The notes: generated by a model from the letters alone, not told the origin. A DNA stretch of 64,000 nt from Tunturibacter psychrotolerans (GCF_040359615.1 NZ_CP132942.1:2046001-2110000), one strand, 5' to 3'. Counted from the stretch's first letter, positions 54,429 through 63,876 are shown. Program-made: numbers and translations.

Positions 54429-55132
54429 TGCCGTTCTCCGTTTTGTGAGTGATGCCTCGCGGCTCGGTTTTTGACGATGGCGAGAGCGAATCCGTCGTAG
54501 CCTTTGTTGCCGACGGTCTGGAGCGCGGTTGCGTCGAGGCGTGGGTGACTGCCGAGGCGTTCGAGGAAAGTTCGAGTTCCGATGACGCTGGCGTCAGTAC
54601 TGGTGGCGTCGAGGATTTCGCCGTCGCGAATGACGTTGTCTCCGATGATGACGGTGCCGGGGCGTGAGAGTTTGAGTGCCCATTCAAGATAGTTGGGATT
54701 GTTGGGCTTGTCGGCGTCCAGGAAGATAAGGTCGAAGGGTTCGGTCTTGTCTGCGTGCAGGCGGGCGAGGGATTCGAGTGCGCTGCCGACCCTGATTTCT
54801 ACGAGTGAGGATAGACCGGCGCGCTCGATGTTTTCGGCGGCAACACTGGCGTGTGTTGGGTCGAGCTCGAGTGTGATGAGACGGCCGAAGGGCGGGAGAG
54901 CACGGGCGAGCCAGATGGTGCTGTAGCCGCCGAGGGTGCCGATTTCGAGAATTCGTCTGGCTCCCTGGATGCGAGCCAGCAAATGAAGGAGCTTGCCCTC
55001 GTTGGGAGAGACGTCGATGGCGGGAAGCCCGGTGCGTGTGTTGGCCGCGACGGCTTCGTTGAGCGCTAGATCGGGATGGACGAGTGTGTCTGTGAGGAAG
55101 CGTTCGACGGAGGTCCAGAGATCCTGATTCAT
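54425..55132 (-). CDS. SAM-dependent O-methyltransferase (family 3)
   Basis: 235 aa. Class I methyltransferase: motif I L-E-I-G-T-L-G-G-Y-S-T near residue 61, motif with L-I-T-L-E-L-D, and D-L-I-F-L-D-A-D-K near 139 that binds a catalytic metal, then I-G-D-N-V-I-R-D-G. Typical catechol-O-methyltransferase-like size and order. Substrate probably a small phenol or catechol. Convergent with ispF, ends overlap. Confidence 0.92.
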   Translation of the reverse strand: MNQDLWTSVERFLTDTLVHPDLALNEAVAANTRTGLPAIDVSPNEGKLLHLLARIQGARRILEIGTLGGYSTIWLARALPPFGRLITLELDPTHASVAAENIERAGLSSLVEIRVGSALESLARLHADKTEPFDLIFLDADKPNNPNYLEWALKLSRPGTVIIGDNVIRDGEILDATSTDASVIGTRTFLERLGSHPRLDATALQTVGNKGYDGFALAIVKNRAARHHSQNGERH

Positions 55133-55245
55133 ATGGTGATGAGAATAAAGGCGAGCGGCTGCGCGGGCAAATTGCGTTTCGGAGGCGGCCTGGCACGCGA
55201 AGATGCTAGCGTGTTCGTAGAGAGTTGTTAGTACGAGGAGTCGGG

Positions 55246-57144
55246 ATGCGAGTGGGTTCGAGATTTGGCTTGGGTTTGATGGCGGCTTTGGCTTTAAGTG
55301 GAGCGGCGAAGGGGCAAACGGTCAGTGAGGCGAGTTTGCAGCCTCGTGCGAGCAAGGTCGCAAATTGTTCGCCTGGTGGCGACTCGGAGTGGCTTACGCC
55401 AGCTGAGAAGACCTGCTATGCGACGACACCGGACTATACGGAGACGATGGCCTATTTGAAGCGTGTGCAAGCGGCAACCCCGGGGCAGGTGCGGATTGAG
55501 TCGTTTGGGAAGACGGGCGAGGGGCGAGAGCTTGATGTGGTGGTGGTTTCGCGGGATGGGGTGTTCGATCCGGCGGCGATTCATGCGGCTAAGAGGCCGA
55601 TTTTGTTGGTGCAGAACTCGATTCATGCGGGTGAGATGGATGGGAAGGATGCTTGTCTCGCGCTGTTGCGGGATATGGTGATCGCGAAGACGAAGGCTGG
55701 CCTGTTGGAGCGGGCGGTGTTTGTGTTTATTCCGATCTACAACGCGGATGGGCATGAGCGGAGGAGTGCGTACAACCGGATCAATCAGGACGGGCCGGCG
55801 GAGATGGGGTGGCGGGGGAATGGGACCAACCTGAATTTGAACCGCGACTATCTGAAGGCAGATACGCCGGAGACGAGGGCGTTTATGGCGATGTTTCATC
55901 GCTGGATGCCGGATTTTTTTGTGGATGACCATGTGACCGATGGGGCGGACTATCAGTACGACGTGACGTTCACGATCGACGATGGGCCGAATGTGCCGAG
56001 CGGCACGGCGAAGTGGGTAGATGAGGTTGCGACGCCGACGCTTGAGAAGTATGTGGATGCGCATGGGCATCTGGCTTCGCCGACGTACATCAATTTGGTG
56101 AATGACAATGATCCGGCGGATGGGCTGGGGTTCAATGATGATCCGCCAAGATTTTCGACGGGGTATGTGGTCTTGGAAGGCCGGCCGGGGATGCTGGTTG
56201 AGCTACATATGTTGAAGGATTACAAGACTCGTGTGACGGGGAACTACGAGATTCTTGCGGGGCTGATGGAGTTGATGAATCGCGATGCGGATAAGGTGAT
56301 TGCACTGAATGCTGCCGCGGATAAAGAGGCTGAGAATCTGGGGGCTCATCCGTTGGGCAATGTGAGGTATCCGCTGGCGTTGGGTTGGGGCGGGGAGACG
56401 ACGCCGTTTTTGTTTCGCGGATACAGGTATACGCGGGAGCTAAGCGCGGTTTCGGGGGCGATGCGGGTGGAGTATTCTCATGAGCCGTGGAACGTTTCGC
56501 TGCCGTTTCAGAAGGGCTTCAAGGTGACGGTGGATACGAAGGTGCCGGCCGCTTACATTATTCCTGTGCAGTGGACGAAGGTGATTGATGTGTTGGCTGC
56601 GCACCAGGTCCAGATGGAGCGGACTACGGCCGCGTGGACGGGGGATGTCGAGACGTACCAGTGCGCGGGGATGGCGTGGCAGGAACCTCCGTTTGAGGGA
56701 CGGCATCCGACGTTCAATGGCGAGGCGGCGCATGATCCGGGGAAGTATGGGAGCTGCGTGGTGGTGCGGGAGAAGATGAATTTTCCAGCGGGGTCGGCGG
56801 TGGTGCGGCTGAATCAGAGGTTGTCGAAGGTGGCGCTAGAGTGGCTGGAGCCGGCGGCGCCTGACTCTGCGCTGCAGTGGGGGTTCTTCGATTCAATCTT
56901 TGAGCAGAAGGAGTATGGCGAGGCGTATGTGTTGGAGTCTCTGGCGCGGGAGATGATGGCGAAGGATCCGAAGTTGAAGGCGGAGTTTGAGAAGAAGGTG
57001 GCGAGCGATCCGGCGTTTGCGGGAAACTCGTATGCGCGGCTGGAGTTTTTTTATGACCGCACACCATGGTTTGCAGCGAATCGGGTCGGGCAATATCCGG
57101 TGGGGCGTTTGCTGAGTCTTGATGGAGTACCAATGGCGTGGTGA
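55246..57144 (+). CDS. secreted M14-family metallocarboxypeptidase
   Basis: 632 aa from ATG 55246 with GAGGAG upstream. Signal peptide (L-G-L-M-A-A-L-A-L-S-G-A-A-K-G-Q). Zinc ligands H and E in N-S-I-H-A-G-E-M-D-G near residue 130, followed by I-P-I-Y-N-A-D-G-H-E-R and the third-ligand region D-D-H-V-T-D-G near 229. The C-terminal 300 residues are an extra domain seen in acidobacterial M14 peptidases. Likely trims peptides or peptidoglycan outside the cytoplasm. First of a run of exported hydrolases here. Confidence 0.88.
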   Translation: MRVGSRFGLGLMAALALSGAAKGQTVSEASLQPRASKVANCSPGGDSEWLTPAEKTCYATTPDYTETMAYLKRVQAATPGQVRIESFGKTGEGRELDVVVVSRDGVFDPAAIHAAKRPILLVQNSIHAGEMDGKDACLALLRDMVIAKTKAGLLERAVFVFIPIYNADGHERRSAYNRINQDGPAEMGWRGNGTNLNLNRDYLKADTPETRAFMAMFHRWMPDFFVDDHVTDGADYQYDVTFTIDDGPNVPSGTAKWVDEVATPTLEKYVDAHGHLASPTYINLVNDNDPADGLGFNDDPPRFSTGYVVLEGRPGMLVELHMLKDYKTRVTGNYEILAGLMELMNRDADKVIALNAAADKEAENLGAHPLGNVRYPLALGWGGETTPFLFRGYRYTRELSAVSGAMRVEYSHEPWNVSLPFQKGFKVTVDTKVPAAYIIPVQWTKVIDVLAAHQVQMERTTAAWTGDVETYQCAGMAWQEPPFEGRHPTFNGEAAHDPGKYGSCVVVREKMNFPAGSAVVRLNQRLSKVALEWLEPAAPDSALQWGFFDSIFEQKEYGEAYVLESLAREMMAKDPKLKAEFEKKVASDPAFAGNSYARLEFFYDRTPWFAANRVGQYPVGRLLSLDGVPMAW

Positions 57145-57191
57145 TTGCTGGTGATGGTCTAAGATGGTGGCCTTCGGGAACGAGGTGAGCG

Positions 57192-57623
57192 ATGCACGAT
57201 CTTGTGGTCGATCTTGTGATTGTTGCAGTGTGCGGAGCGGTTGGCGGCTTCGTGAATGTGTTCATTGGCGACTCCGGGCTTCACCTGCCGACAATAGAAC
57301 AGGGTATCTTTCGCCCTGGATACATCGGAGTTGTGCTTGTTGGATTGGTTGCTGCACTTGGAGCGTGGCTTGCGACGCAGACGGCTACTCTGACTGGCAA
57401 CATGACGCCGTCACCGCCGGTTGTACTGAGGTTGTCTGAGCTGAGCACCGCGATTATTGTGGGTTTTGGCGGGGCGCGATGGTTCAAGTCGGAAACGGAG
57501 ACTACGGTCTTTCGCAAGACGGCGGCGGTTGCTGCGGGGAAGTCGGCCGATAGCGAAGCGGCTGCAACGATCGCTTCGGGAACGGCGTTTGAGGCTCTGT
57601 CGGCGGCGAATCGAATGCTTTGA
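57192..57623 (+). CDS. hypothetical membrane protein (143 aa)
   Basis: ATG 57192 with GAGGTGA upstream. A TM helix at the start (V-V-D-L-V-I-V-A-V-C-G-A-V-G-G-F), another near G-V-V-L-V-G-L-V-A-A-L-G-A-W, then a soluble Ala/Thr/Lys-rich tail. Unknown family; located 47 nt after the M14 gene on the same strand. Confidence 0.6.
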   Translation: MHDLVVDLVIVAVCGAVGGFVNVFIGDSGLHLPTIEQGIFRPGYIGVVLVGLVAALGAWLATQTATLTGNMTPSPPVVLRLSELSTAIIVGFGGARWFKSETETTVFRKTAAVAAGKSADSEAAATIASGTAFEALSAANRML

Positions 57624-57734
57624 CCGAAATGACAAGGCTTCCTGGGTGGCCAAGCCTGGCGTGAAATATCGTATGTCAGAAGTGGTGTGGCCACTATAGA
57701 CTTTTTCTATTCTGTTTTTTCCTTCGAGGGATTG

Positions 57735-59648
57735 ATGAGAAGCAAGATCGTGCTGGTGCTTTGTTTGTTGGCGGTTGGTCGAGGAGTGCTTGGGCAGGCT
57801 GCTGCGGCGCCGAGTGAAGAAGAGTTCGTCAAGACGCACTATGCGAAGTATGAGTACCGGATCCCGATGCGGGACGGGGTGAAGTTGTTCGTGTCGGTGT
57901 ATACGCCACTGGCTGGAGCGTTCAAAGATGCAGGGCCGTATCCATTTTTGATGACGCGGACACCGTATAGCTGCGCGCCCTATGGTGAAGACCAGATGCC
58001 GAAGCGTTTGGCGCCCAGCCAGGAGTTGTTAGAGTCGGGCTATATCTTCGTTTGTGGGGATGCGCGCGGGCGGTACGAGAGCGAGGGCGTATTTCAGGAG
58101 ATGAATGCGCATATCGACGATAAGAAGTCGAACAAGGATGTGGATGAGTCGACGGACATGTACGACACTGTCGAGTTTCTGCTGAAGCACGTGGAAAATA
58201 ACAACGGCAAGGTTGGGATTACAGGAATCAGCTATCCGGGGTTCTATACGTCGGCGAGCATCATCGATTCGCATCCGGCGATCAAGGCGGCTAGTCCACA
58301 GGCTCCGATGACGGATCTGTTTTTCAACGACGATGCGTACCATGGCGGCGCGTTTATGTTGTCGGCCAACTATGGGTTTTATGTGTTCTTCAAGCCACAG
58401 AAAAATCCGACGCTGCCAGATAAGGGAGAGTATTCGGAACCTAGTGGGCCTGATAGTTACAAGTTTTATTTGAAGGCAGGGCCGACAGAAAATCTGGATA
58501 AGAAGTTCGACGGGACGAACTTCTTATTTCATGACCAACTGGTGCATACGACGTATGACGATTATTGGAAGAAGCGCAATCTGTCGGTGCACATGAAGAA
58601 TGTTCATGCGGCGGTGATGACGGTCGGCGGGTGGTTTGACGCAGAGGATCTTTCGGGGCCATTCAAGACGTTTCATGCGATCGATGAGTTCAATCCGGGG
58701 TCAGTGAATACGCTGGTGGTTGGTCCCTGGACGCATGGTGGATGGGCTCGAGCAGACGGTGATCGTCTTGGAGATGTGACTTTTAATTCGAAGACGTCTC
58801 TGTTTTTCAGGGAGCAGATTCAGTTTCCGTTCTTCGAACACTATCTGAAGGGGCACGACGGCGGGGTATTGCCGAAGGCTTATGTATTTGAGACGGGCAG
58901 TAATGTCTGGAAAAAATATGATGCGTGGCCACCTAAGTCTGCGTCGGCGAAGACACTTTACTTTCGTGATGGCGGCAAGTTGAGCTTCGAGGCTCCTTCA
59001 GAGAACACAGGAGTGGATGAGTATGTGAGCGATCCGGCGCATCCGGTGCCGTTTGTGGGTTACACAACGGATACGGTGCCGCAGCGGTATATGGACGACG
59101 ATCAGCGGTTCGCTTCGCGGCGGCCGGATGTGTTGACCTACGAGACCGAGCCGCTGACCGAAGACGTGACGATCGCGGGGCCCGTGCGGCCTAAGTTGAA
59201 GGTGGCTTCTACCGGGACCGATGCGGATTTTGTGGTGAAGCTGATTGATGTCTATCCGAATGATTATCCCGATCCGCCTGCCGATGCTGTCGGCAAGCGA
59301 GTGTTGGGAGCGGCTCCGATTTTGATGGGCGGATATGAGCAGTTAGTGCGGGGCGAGCCGATGCGCGCGAAGTTTCGCGATAGCTGGGAGAAGCCAACGG
59401 CACTGACGCCAGGGAAGATGGTGGAGGTGAACTCGGAGATGCCGGATGTTAACCACACGTTCCGCACGGGGCACCGAATTATGGTGCAGGTGCAGAGCTC
59501 GTGGTTTCCGTTGGTCGATCGGAATCCGCAGACGTTCGTCGATATACCCTTCGCGAAGCCGGGGCAGTTTGTGAAGGCGACGGAGAGTGTTTATCGCAAT
59601 GCTGGCGCGGCGAGTGGAGTTGAGGTGCTGGTGGTGCCGCAGCACTGA
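57735..59648 (+). CDS. secreted CocE/NonD-family hydrolase
   Basis: 637 aa from ATG 57735. Signal peptide (V-L-V-L-C-L-L-A-V-G-R-G-V-L-G-Q). Alpha/beta-hydrolase of the X-Pro dipeptidyl-peptidase (S15)/cocaine-esterase group: M-R-D-G-V-K-L near residue 44, G-D-A-R-G-R-Y-E-S-E-G oxyanion segment, nucleophile Ser in G-I-S-Y-P-G-F-Y-T (about 161), and V-G-P-W-T-H-G-G-W carrying the histidine. C-terminal jelly-roll as in CocE. Probably an esterase or acyl-peptide hydrolase in the periplasm. Ends just before a bidirectional terminator. Confidence 0.92.
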   Translation: MRSKIVLVLCLLAVGRGVLGQAAAAPSEEEFVKTHYAKYEYRIPMRDGVKLFVSVYTPLAGAFKDAGPYPFLMTRTPYSCAPYGEDQMPKRLAPSQELLESGYIFVCGDARGRYESEGVFQEMNAHIDDKKSNKDVDESTDMYDTVEFLLKHVENNNGKVGITGISYPGFYTSASIIDSHPAIKAASPQAPMTDLFFNDDAYHGGAFMLSANYGFYVFFKPQKNPTLPDKGEYSEPSGPDSYKFYLKAGPTENLDKKFDGTNFLFHDQLVHTTYDDYWKKRNLSVHMKNVHAAVMTVGGWFDAEDLSGPFKTFHAIDEFNPGSVNTLVVGPWTHGGWARADGDRLGDVTFNSKTSLFFREQIQFPFFEHYLKGHDGGVLPKAYVFETGSNVWKKYDAWPPKSASAKTLYFRDGGKLSFEAPSENTGVDEYVSDPAHPVPFVGYTTDTVPQRYMDDDQRFASRRPDVLTYETEPLTEDVTIAGPVRPKLKVASTGTDADFVVKLIDVYPNDYPDPPADAVGKRVLGAAPILMGGYEQLVRGEPMRAKFRDSWEKPTALTPGKMVEVNSEMPDVNHTFRTGHRIMVQVQSSWFPLVDRNPQTFVDIPFAKPGQFVKATESVYRNAGAASGVEVLVVPQH

Positions 59649-59670
59649 TTGCTGGGAAGTCGTAGAACTG

Positions 59671-59704
59671 ACGGGCGATCGTGAGAGTTTTCGCGATCGC
59701 CCGT
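59671..59704. terminator. bidirectional terminator between CocE and SDR genes
   Basis: ACGGGCGATCG (59671-59681) and CGATCGCCCGT (59694-59704) form a perfect 11-bp stem with a 12-nt loop, T-rich on the plus side, between convergent genes. Confidence 0.85.
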
Positions 59705-59709
59705 TGTGT

Positions 59710-60483
59710 TTAACCGCGGAACGCTGGTCCACCGAAGGGCGTGCCTACGGATCCACCGTCTACGAAAAACTCGACAGCGTTGACGTAGGAGGAGTCATCG
59801 GAGGCGAGAAAGAGGATTGCTTTTGCGAGCTCTTCTACTTTGCCGAAGCGACCCAGGGGAATGGTGGAGGCGATACGCTTTGCGAGCTCACCGGCTTCTT
59901 CTGCGGAGCGTTCGTTGCGGCTCCAGATGGGGGTTTCCGTAGCGCCGGGTGCGACGACGTTGACGCGGATATTTCGTGGGGCTAGATCGCCGGCGATGGA
60001 GCGGGCCATGCCGCGGAGTCCGGCTTTGCTGGCAGCGTAGGCGGCGTAGCCGGGTTGGCCCAGGGTGCCGATGACGGAGCCGTTGAAGATGATTGAGGCG
60101 CCATCGTTGAGGAGTGGGACCGCTGCTTCGACGGTGAAGAAGGCTCCGGTGAGATTGATGCGGATGATGTTTTCGAAGACGGCTTCGTCGGTGCTGCCAG
60201 TTTTGGTCTGTCCCGCGATTCCTGCATTGGCGAAGACGATGTCGAGATGGCCGAAGTCTTTGGCGATTTTGGCGAAGAGGTCTTTGCGAGCAGCCGAGTC
60301 GGTGACGTCGGCGCGGTAGGCTTTCGCTTTTGGCCCGAGCAGCTTGACGGCTTCGTCGAGAGTCTTCTGGTCACGGCCTGTGATGGCGACTTCTGCGCCT
60401 TCTTTTATGAAGAGCTGAGCGGTGGCGAGGCCGATGCCGCTGTTTCCGCCTGTGATGAGAGCTTTCTTTCCTGCGAGTTTCAT
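59710..60483 (-). CDS. short-chain dehydrogenase/reductase (SDR)
   Basis: 257 aa. Cofactor motif T-G-G-N-S-G-I-G near residue 11, N-A-G-I near 87, catalytic Ser in F-N-G-S-V-I, and Y-A-A-Y-A-A-S-K-A (Y-x-x-x-K) near 151. Classical SDR, NAD(P)-dependent oxidation or reduction of an unknown carbonyl or alcohol. Divergent from the TetR regulator, whose paired operators lie between them, so it is the likely regulated gene. Confidence 0.95.
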   Translation of the reverse strand: MKLAGKKALITGGNSGIGLATAQLFIKEGAEVAITGRDQKTLDEAVKLLGPKAKAYRADVTDSAARKDLFAKIAKDFGHLDIVFANAGIAGQTKTGSTDEAVFENIIRINLTGAFFTVEAAVPLLNDGASIIFNGSVIGTLGQPGYAAYAASKAGLRGMARSIAGDLAPRNIRVNVVAPGATETPIWSRNERSAEEAGELAKRIASTIPLGRFGKVEELAKAILFLASDDSSYVNAVEFFVDGGSVGTPFGGPAFRG

Positions 60484-60568
60484 TGGTTCCTACTCCTTTA
60501 CCTTCGAGGTCACTGAATTTGAGTATGGGCCGTTTGAGTTGGTGGCGACTCAGAGCTAATATTTTATA

Positions 60569-60617
60569 CATGATGATTGTCATGCATAACGTTCTTGTAA
60601 GCATGATGCTTGTCATG
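60569..60617. promoter_or_regulatory. two palindromic operators, TetR-type
   Basis: CATGATGATTGTCATG (60569-60584) and CATGATGCTTGTCATG (60602-60617) are nearly identical palindromes (CATGA-6-TCATG), and the match extends into a following ATAA. Centres are 33 bp apart, three helical turns, so two dimers could bind the same face. They lie in the interval between the divergent SDR and TetR genes, beside AT-rich sequence (ATATTTTATA) fit for a -10. Confidence 0.8.
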
Positions 60618-60653
60618 AATAATGTCAAGAGCAGGGATTTGGGAGGTGGTGTG

Positions 60654-61208
60654 ATGAGATATCCGGCGGTTGAGACGGCTGAGAAACACGAGAGGATTTT
60701 GAATGAAGCGGCGCGGCTATTTCGCGAGCGAGGGTTTTCAGGTGTGAGCGTGAGCGAGATTATGAAGGCGACCGGTTTGACGCACGGACCTTTTTATAAC
60801 CACTTCGATTCGAAGGAAGCGTTGATGGCAGACAGCGTGATGCACGGAATGCAGACGACGCTCGACGGGCTGGAGGAGACGGAGGGTTCGGCGAAGGGTT
60901 GGACGGACTATCTCAAGCGCTATCTGAGCGTGGCTCACCGCGATGCTTGTGGCGCGGGATGCACGATGGCGGCTCTTGCAGCGGAAGTGCGGCAGGAGCC
61001 GCTTGTGCGGGGCCCGTTCACGGCGCGGTTGAAGGCGGTGGTGGAGGCAATGGCATCGCATTTTCCGTGGAGCTCGAAGCGCGCGGCGCGGGGGGATTCG
61101 ATTCGGGCGCTGTCGTCGATGGTTGGTGCGATGGTGCTGGCTCGGGCGGTGGATGATGATGCTTTTTCGGAAGAGATTCTGAAAGAGGCGCGGAAGGGGT
61201 TGGTGTGA
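60654..61208 (+). CDS. TetR-family transcriptional regulator
   Basis: 184 aa from ATG 60654 with GGGAGGTGG just upstream; longer frames upstream would cover the operators and are rejected. HTH at residues 12-55: I-L-N-E-A-A-R-L-F-R-E-R-G-F-S-G-V-S-V-S-E-I-M-K-A-T-G-L then T-H-G-P-F-Y-N-H-F-D-S-K-E-A-L. The C-terminal ligand domain has C-G-A-G-C-T-M-A-A-L-A, as in NemR/AcrR-like YcdC groups that sense electrophiles or thiol-reactive compounds. Likely represses itself and the divergent SDR. Confidence 0.92.
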   Translation: MRYPAVETAEKHERILNEAARLFRERGFSGVSVSEIMKATGLTHGPFYNHFDSKEALMADSVMHGMQTTLDGLEETEGSAKGWTDYLKRYLSVAHRDACGAGCTMAALAAEVRQEPLVRGPFTARLKAVVEAMASHFPWSSKRAARGDSIRALSSMVGAMVLARAVDDDAFSEEILKEARKGLV

Positions 61209-61233
61209 CCCGCTTCCGCTTCGCTTCGAAGAA

Positions 61234-62532
61234 TCAGGCCTTGGCGAAGGGATGTTCGAGGGATGGGCTTTGTGGAGTGAACATCTTGCCGCCTGTTTCG
61301 GTTAGGTGCCAGTCGTCTTCGAGGCGGACGCCGAACTCGCCGGGGAGGTAGATGCCGGGTTCGTCGGAGAAGCACATGCCGGGTGCGAGCGGGGTCGTGT
61401 TGCCGCGGACGAGATAGGGCCATTCGTGGCCGTCCATGCCGATACCGTGGCCGAGGCGGTGAGTGAAGTGTTTGTAGTCGGGGCCATAGCCTGCGGCGGT
61501 GATGAGGTCGCGTGCAGCGGCGTCGATGGCCTGGCATTGGACACCGGGGCGAGCTGCGGCGAGGGCCGCGGATTGGGCTTTGAGAACGATATCGAAGACC
61601 TTGCGGGCTTTGTCGAGTTTGGCAATGGTGGGATCACCGAGGACGAACGTGCGTGAGATGTCGGATTGATAGCCTTCGACGGTGCAGCCGTCATCGATGA
61701 GGATGATCTCGCCTTCGCGGATGATTTGCGGTTGCAGGGAGCCGTGGGGAAGCGCGGAGTACTCGCCAACCTGACAGCTGGCGTCGCCGGTGACGCCGCA
61801 GCGGGTGTATGCGGCGTCGACGAGTTGTGAGAATTGGCGGTTGGTCATGCCGGGTTGTGCGGATTCGTAGCAGGCTTTGTAGACGGAGAGGGTGATGTTG
61901 TTGGCGAGCTGCATGAGAGCTAGCTCGGCGGGGGTTTTGATGCTGCGGCAGCCGTAGGTGATGGGGGTGGCGCTGGTGGTGGTGAGGGTGGGGCTGGTGT
62001 GGGCGATGCCGTCGGCGAAGACGAATTGGGTGCGTTCTTCGATGCCGATCTTCCCGGAGGCGAGGCCCGATTCCTTAAGGGCTTTGGCGAGGAGTTGGTA
62101 GGGGTCCTCGTCTTCGTTCCAGGTGTAGACACGGGTGGTGGAGGCGGAGGGTAGGGTGGCGGGTTTGGCTTCCATGCGTTCGCGTACGCGGCCTTCTTCA
62201 AAGACGGGGCAGACGATGAAGGGAGCGCCAGTTGCGGGGAGGGTCCATGCGAAGAAGCGCTCGGACTGGCCCCAGCGGAGGCCGGTGAAGTAGGTGAGCG
62301 ACGTGCCGGTGGTGATGACGATGGCGTCGATTTTGTTCTGGTGCATGAGGGCGCGTGCGCGGTCGAGGCGCTGCTCGCGCTCGGCGAGGGTGATGGGGAC
62401 GGCTTCGGCGCGGCGGTTTGTCAGGGCGGCGATGGCGGGAGGGAGTTTCTCTGATTGCTGAGCTTGTGCGGTGAGCGTGAGGGCGGGAGTGGCTGCTGCG
62501 GCGGCTAGGAGGAAGCGGCGGCGTGTGGGCAT
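61234..62532 (-). CDS. M24-family Xaa-Pro peptidase, Tat-exported
   Basis: 432 aa from ATG 62532. The N-terminus M-P-T-R-R-R-F-L-L-A-A-A-A-A has the twin-arginine pattern, so folded export is likely. The creatinase/prolidase N-domain (about 50-200) is followed by the pita-bread catalytic domain with metal ligands D-D-G and D-I-S-R-T near 290-300, H-R-L-G-H-G-I-G-M near 370, E-P-G and E-D. Cuts peptides before proline. A longer frame to 62631 lies over the fbp start and is not used. Confidence 0.9.
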   Translation of the reverse strand: MPTRRRFLLAAAAATPALTLTAQAQQSEKLPPAIAALTNRRAEAVPITLAEREQRLDRARALMHQNKIDAIVITTGTSLTYFTGLRWGQSERFFAWTLPATGAPFIVCPVFEEGRVRERMEAKPATLPSASTTRVYTWNEDEDPYQLLAKALKESGLASGKIGIEERTQFVFADGIAHTSPTLTTTSATPITYGCRSIKTPAELALMQLANNITLSVYKACYESAQPGMTNRQFSQLVDAAYTRCGVTGDASCQVGEYSALPHGSLQPQIIREGEIILIDDGCTVEGYQSDISRTFVLGDPTIAKLDKARKVFDIVLKAQSAALAAARPGVQCQAIDAAARDLITAAGYGPDYKHFTHRLGHGIGMDGHEWPYLVRGNTTPLAPGMCFSDEPGIYLPGEFGVRLEDDWHLTETGGKMFTPQSPSLEHPFAKA

Positions 62533-62599
62533 GGGTGGGAATAGTGTACGGGGAGTTGGCGGGGCGTGAACTAAGATTAGTGGTGAGGATATTTGATCG

Positions 62600-63616
62600 A
62601 TGGCGATGATAACGACGGTGCAGCAGCACATTTTGCAGCAGCAGCAGGAGATGCTGAAATCTACGGGGCGCGAGGCTACAGGGACATTCAGCTGGTTGCT
62701 GAGTGGGATTACTTTGGCCGCGAAGATGGTGGAGGCGAAGATTCGGTCGGCGGGGTTGAGCGATGTGCTGGGTGCCTTTGGCGCGGAGAATGTACAGGGG
62801 GAGGAGCAGCAGAAGCTGGATGTGTATGCGAATCAGGCACTGCTACATTGCCTGGGGCTAAGGGATAGCGTTGCTGCGCTGGTCAGCGAAGAGGATGAGC
62901 AGCCGGTGACGTTCAATCGCGATCCTGAGACGGGGAAGTACATCATTGTTTTCGATCCTCTGGATGGCTCATCGAACATTGATGTGAATGTGAATGTGGG
63001 GACGATCTTCAGCGTGTTGCGCAGGATGCCTACAGAGATTGGCACGCTCGAGGAGTCGATTTTGCAACCGGGGTTTCGGCAGGTGGCGGCGGGGTATGTG
63101 GTGTATGGGCCTTCGACGGTGCTGGTGTATACGACGGGGAATGGCGTGCATGGGTTCACACTCGATCCGACGATCGGGGCATTTGTGTTGAGCAACGAGA
63201 AGATGAAGATGCCGGAGCAGGGAAGTTACTACTCGGTGAATGAGGCGAATGCGGCGGGGTGGCCGGAGGAGTATCGCGGGTATGTGGAGATGCTGCGGAC
63301 AGGTGGATTGCAAAAGGAGTACAGCTCGCGCTATATCGGGAGCCTGGTGGCGGACTTTCACCGGACGCTGCTGAAGGGGGGAGTGTTTTTGTATCCGCCA
63401 ACGTTGAAGCAGCCGAAGGGCAAGCTGCGGTTGTTGTATGAGGCGAATCCGCTGGCGTTTATCGCGGAGCAGGCGGGCGGGATGGCGACCAGTGGTGCCG
63501 GGAGGATTCTGGATATCAAGCCGGAGGGGATTCATCAGCGGACGCCGTTTTGTGTTGGTAGTAAGCGCGAGATGGAGGCGCTGGTTGCGGCAGTGAGTCC
63601 GGCGAGGGCGAAGTGA
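62600..63616 (+). CDS. fbp: class I fructose-1,6-bisphosphatase
   Basis: 338 aa. Gluconeogenic enzyme that releases phosphate from fructose-1,6-bisphosphate. Metal site: S-E-E-D-E near residue 94 and D-P-L-D-G-S-S-N-I-D near 118 (class I signature), plus Y-S-S-R-Y-I-G-S-L-V-A-D, K-G-G-V-F-L-Y-P and L-L-Y-E-A-N-P-L-A-F. Its stop overlaps the next gene's GTG by 3 bp (GTGA). Divergent from the M24 peptidase. Confidence 0.97.
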   Translation: MAMITTVQQHILQQQQEMLKSTGREATGTFSWLLSGITLAAKMVEAKIRSAGLSDVLGAFGAENVQGEEQQKLDVYANQALLHCLGLRDSVAALVSEEDEQPVTFNRDPETGKYIIVFDPLDGSSNIDVNVNVGTIFSVLRRMPTEIGTLEESILQPGFRQVAAGYVVYGPSTVLVYTTGNGVHGFTLDPTIGAFVLSNEKMKMPEQGSYYSVNEANAAGWPEEYRGYVEMLRTGGLQKEYSSRYIGSLVADFHRTLLKGGVFLYPPTLKQPKGKLRLLYEANPLAFIAEQAGGMATSGAGRILDIKPEGIHQRTPFCVGSKREMEALVAAVSPARAK

Positions 63617-63876
63617 GTTCTTTTGTCGCAGAAGTGATTGATATTCGTGAAGAGTCGCGCGTGGCGGGGCGGCAGCGATGGCAGATGGCGTTGGACCGGA
63701 CGGAGTTTGGCACTGGCGATGTTGGTGTGCTGGAGGCTGTGGCTCGGAGTGGGGCGAAGTTGGTGGTGCCGGTGCTTGGGGTAGTGATTGAAGCTGGTGA
63801 GGTGTGGCACTTGGTGGAGAAGCCGCTGGCTGCGGGTACCGCGGTGACTGGGCGGGTGGGCGCGTCGGTGGAGTGA
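63613..63876 (+). CDS. small hypothetical protein coupled to fbp (87 aa)
   Basis: GTG 63613 overlaps the fbp stop, so translation is likely coupled. The N-terminus is basic/acidic (V-A-E-V-I-D-I-R-E-E-S-R-V-A-G-R-Q-R-W); the rest is Val/Gly-rich and possibly beta (L-V-V-P-V-L-G-V-V-I). No known family. The tight link suggests a role with or after fructose-bisphosphatase, unproved. Confidence 0.55.
   Translation: MSSFVAEVIDIREESRVAGRQRWQMALDRTEFGTGDVGVLEAVARSGAKLVVPVLGVVIEAGEVWHLVEKPLAAGTAVTGRVGASVE

Noticed and set aside
62532..62631. A second Cys-rich leader-like start (M-C-C-C-T-V-V) ahead of the M24 peptidase
   Set aside because: It is the antisense of the CAG glutamine codons in the start of fbp (Q-Q-H-I-L-Q-Q-Q-Q), has no following terminator, and lies over a solid gene.
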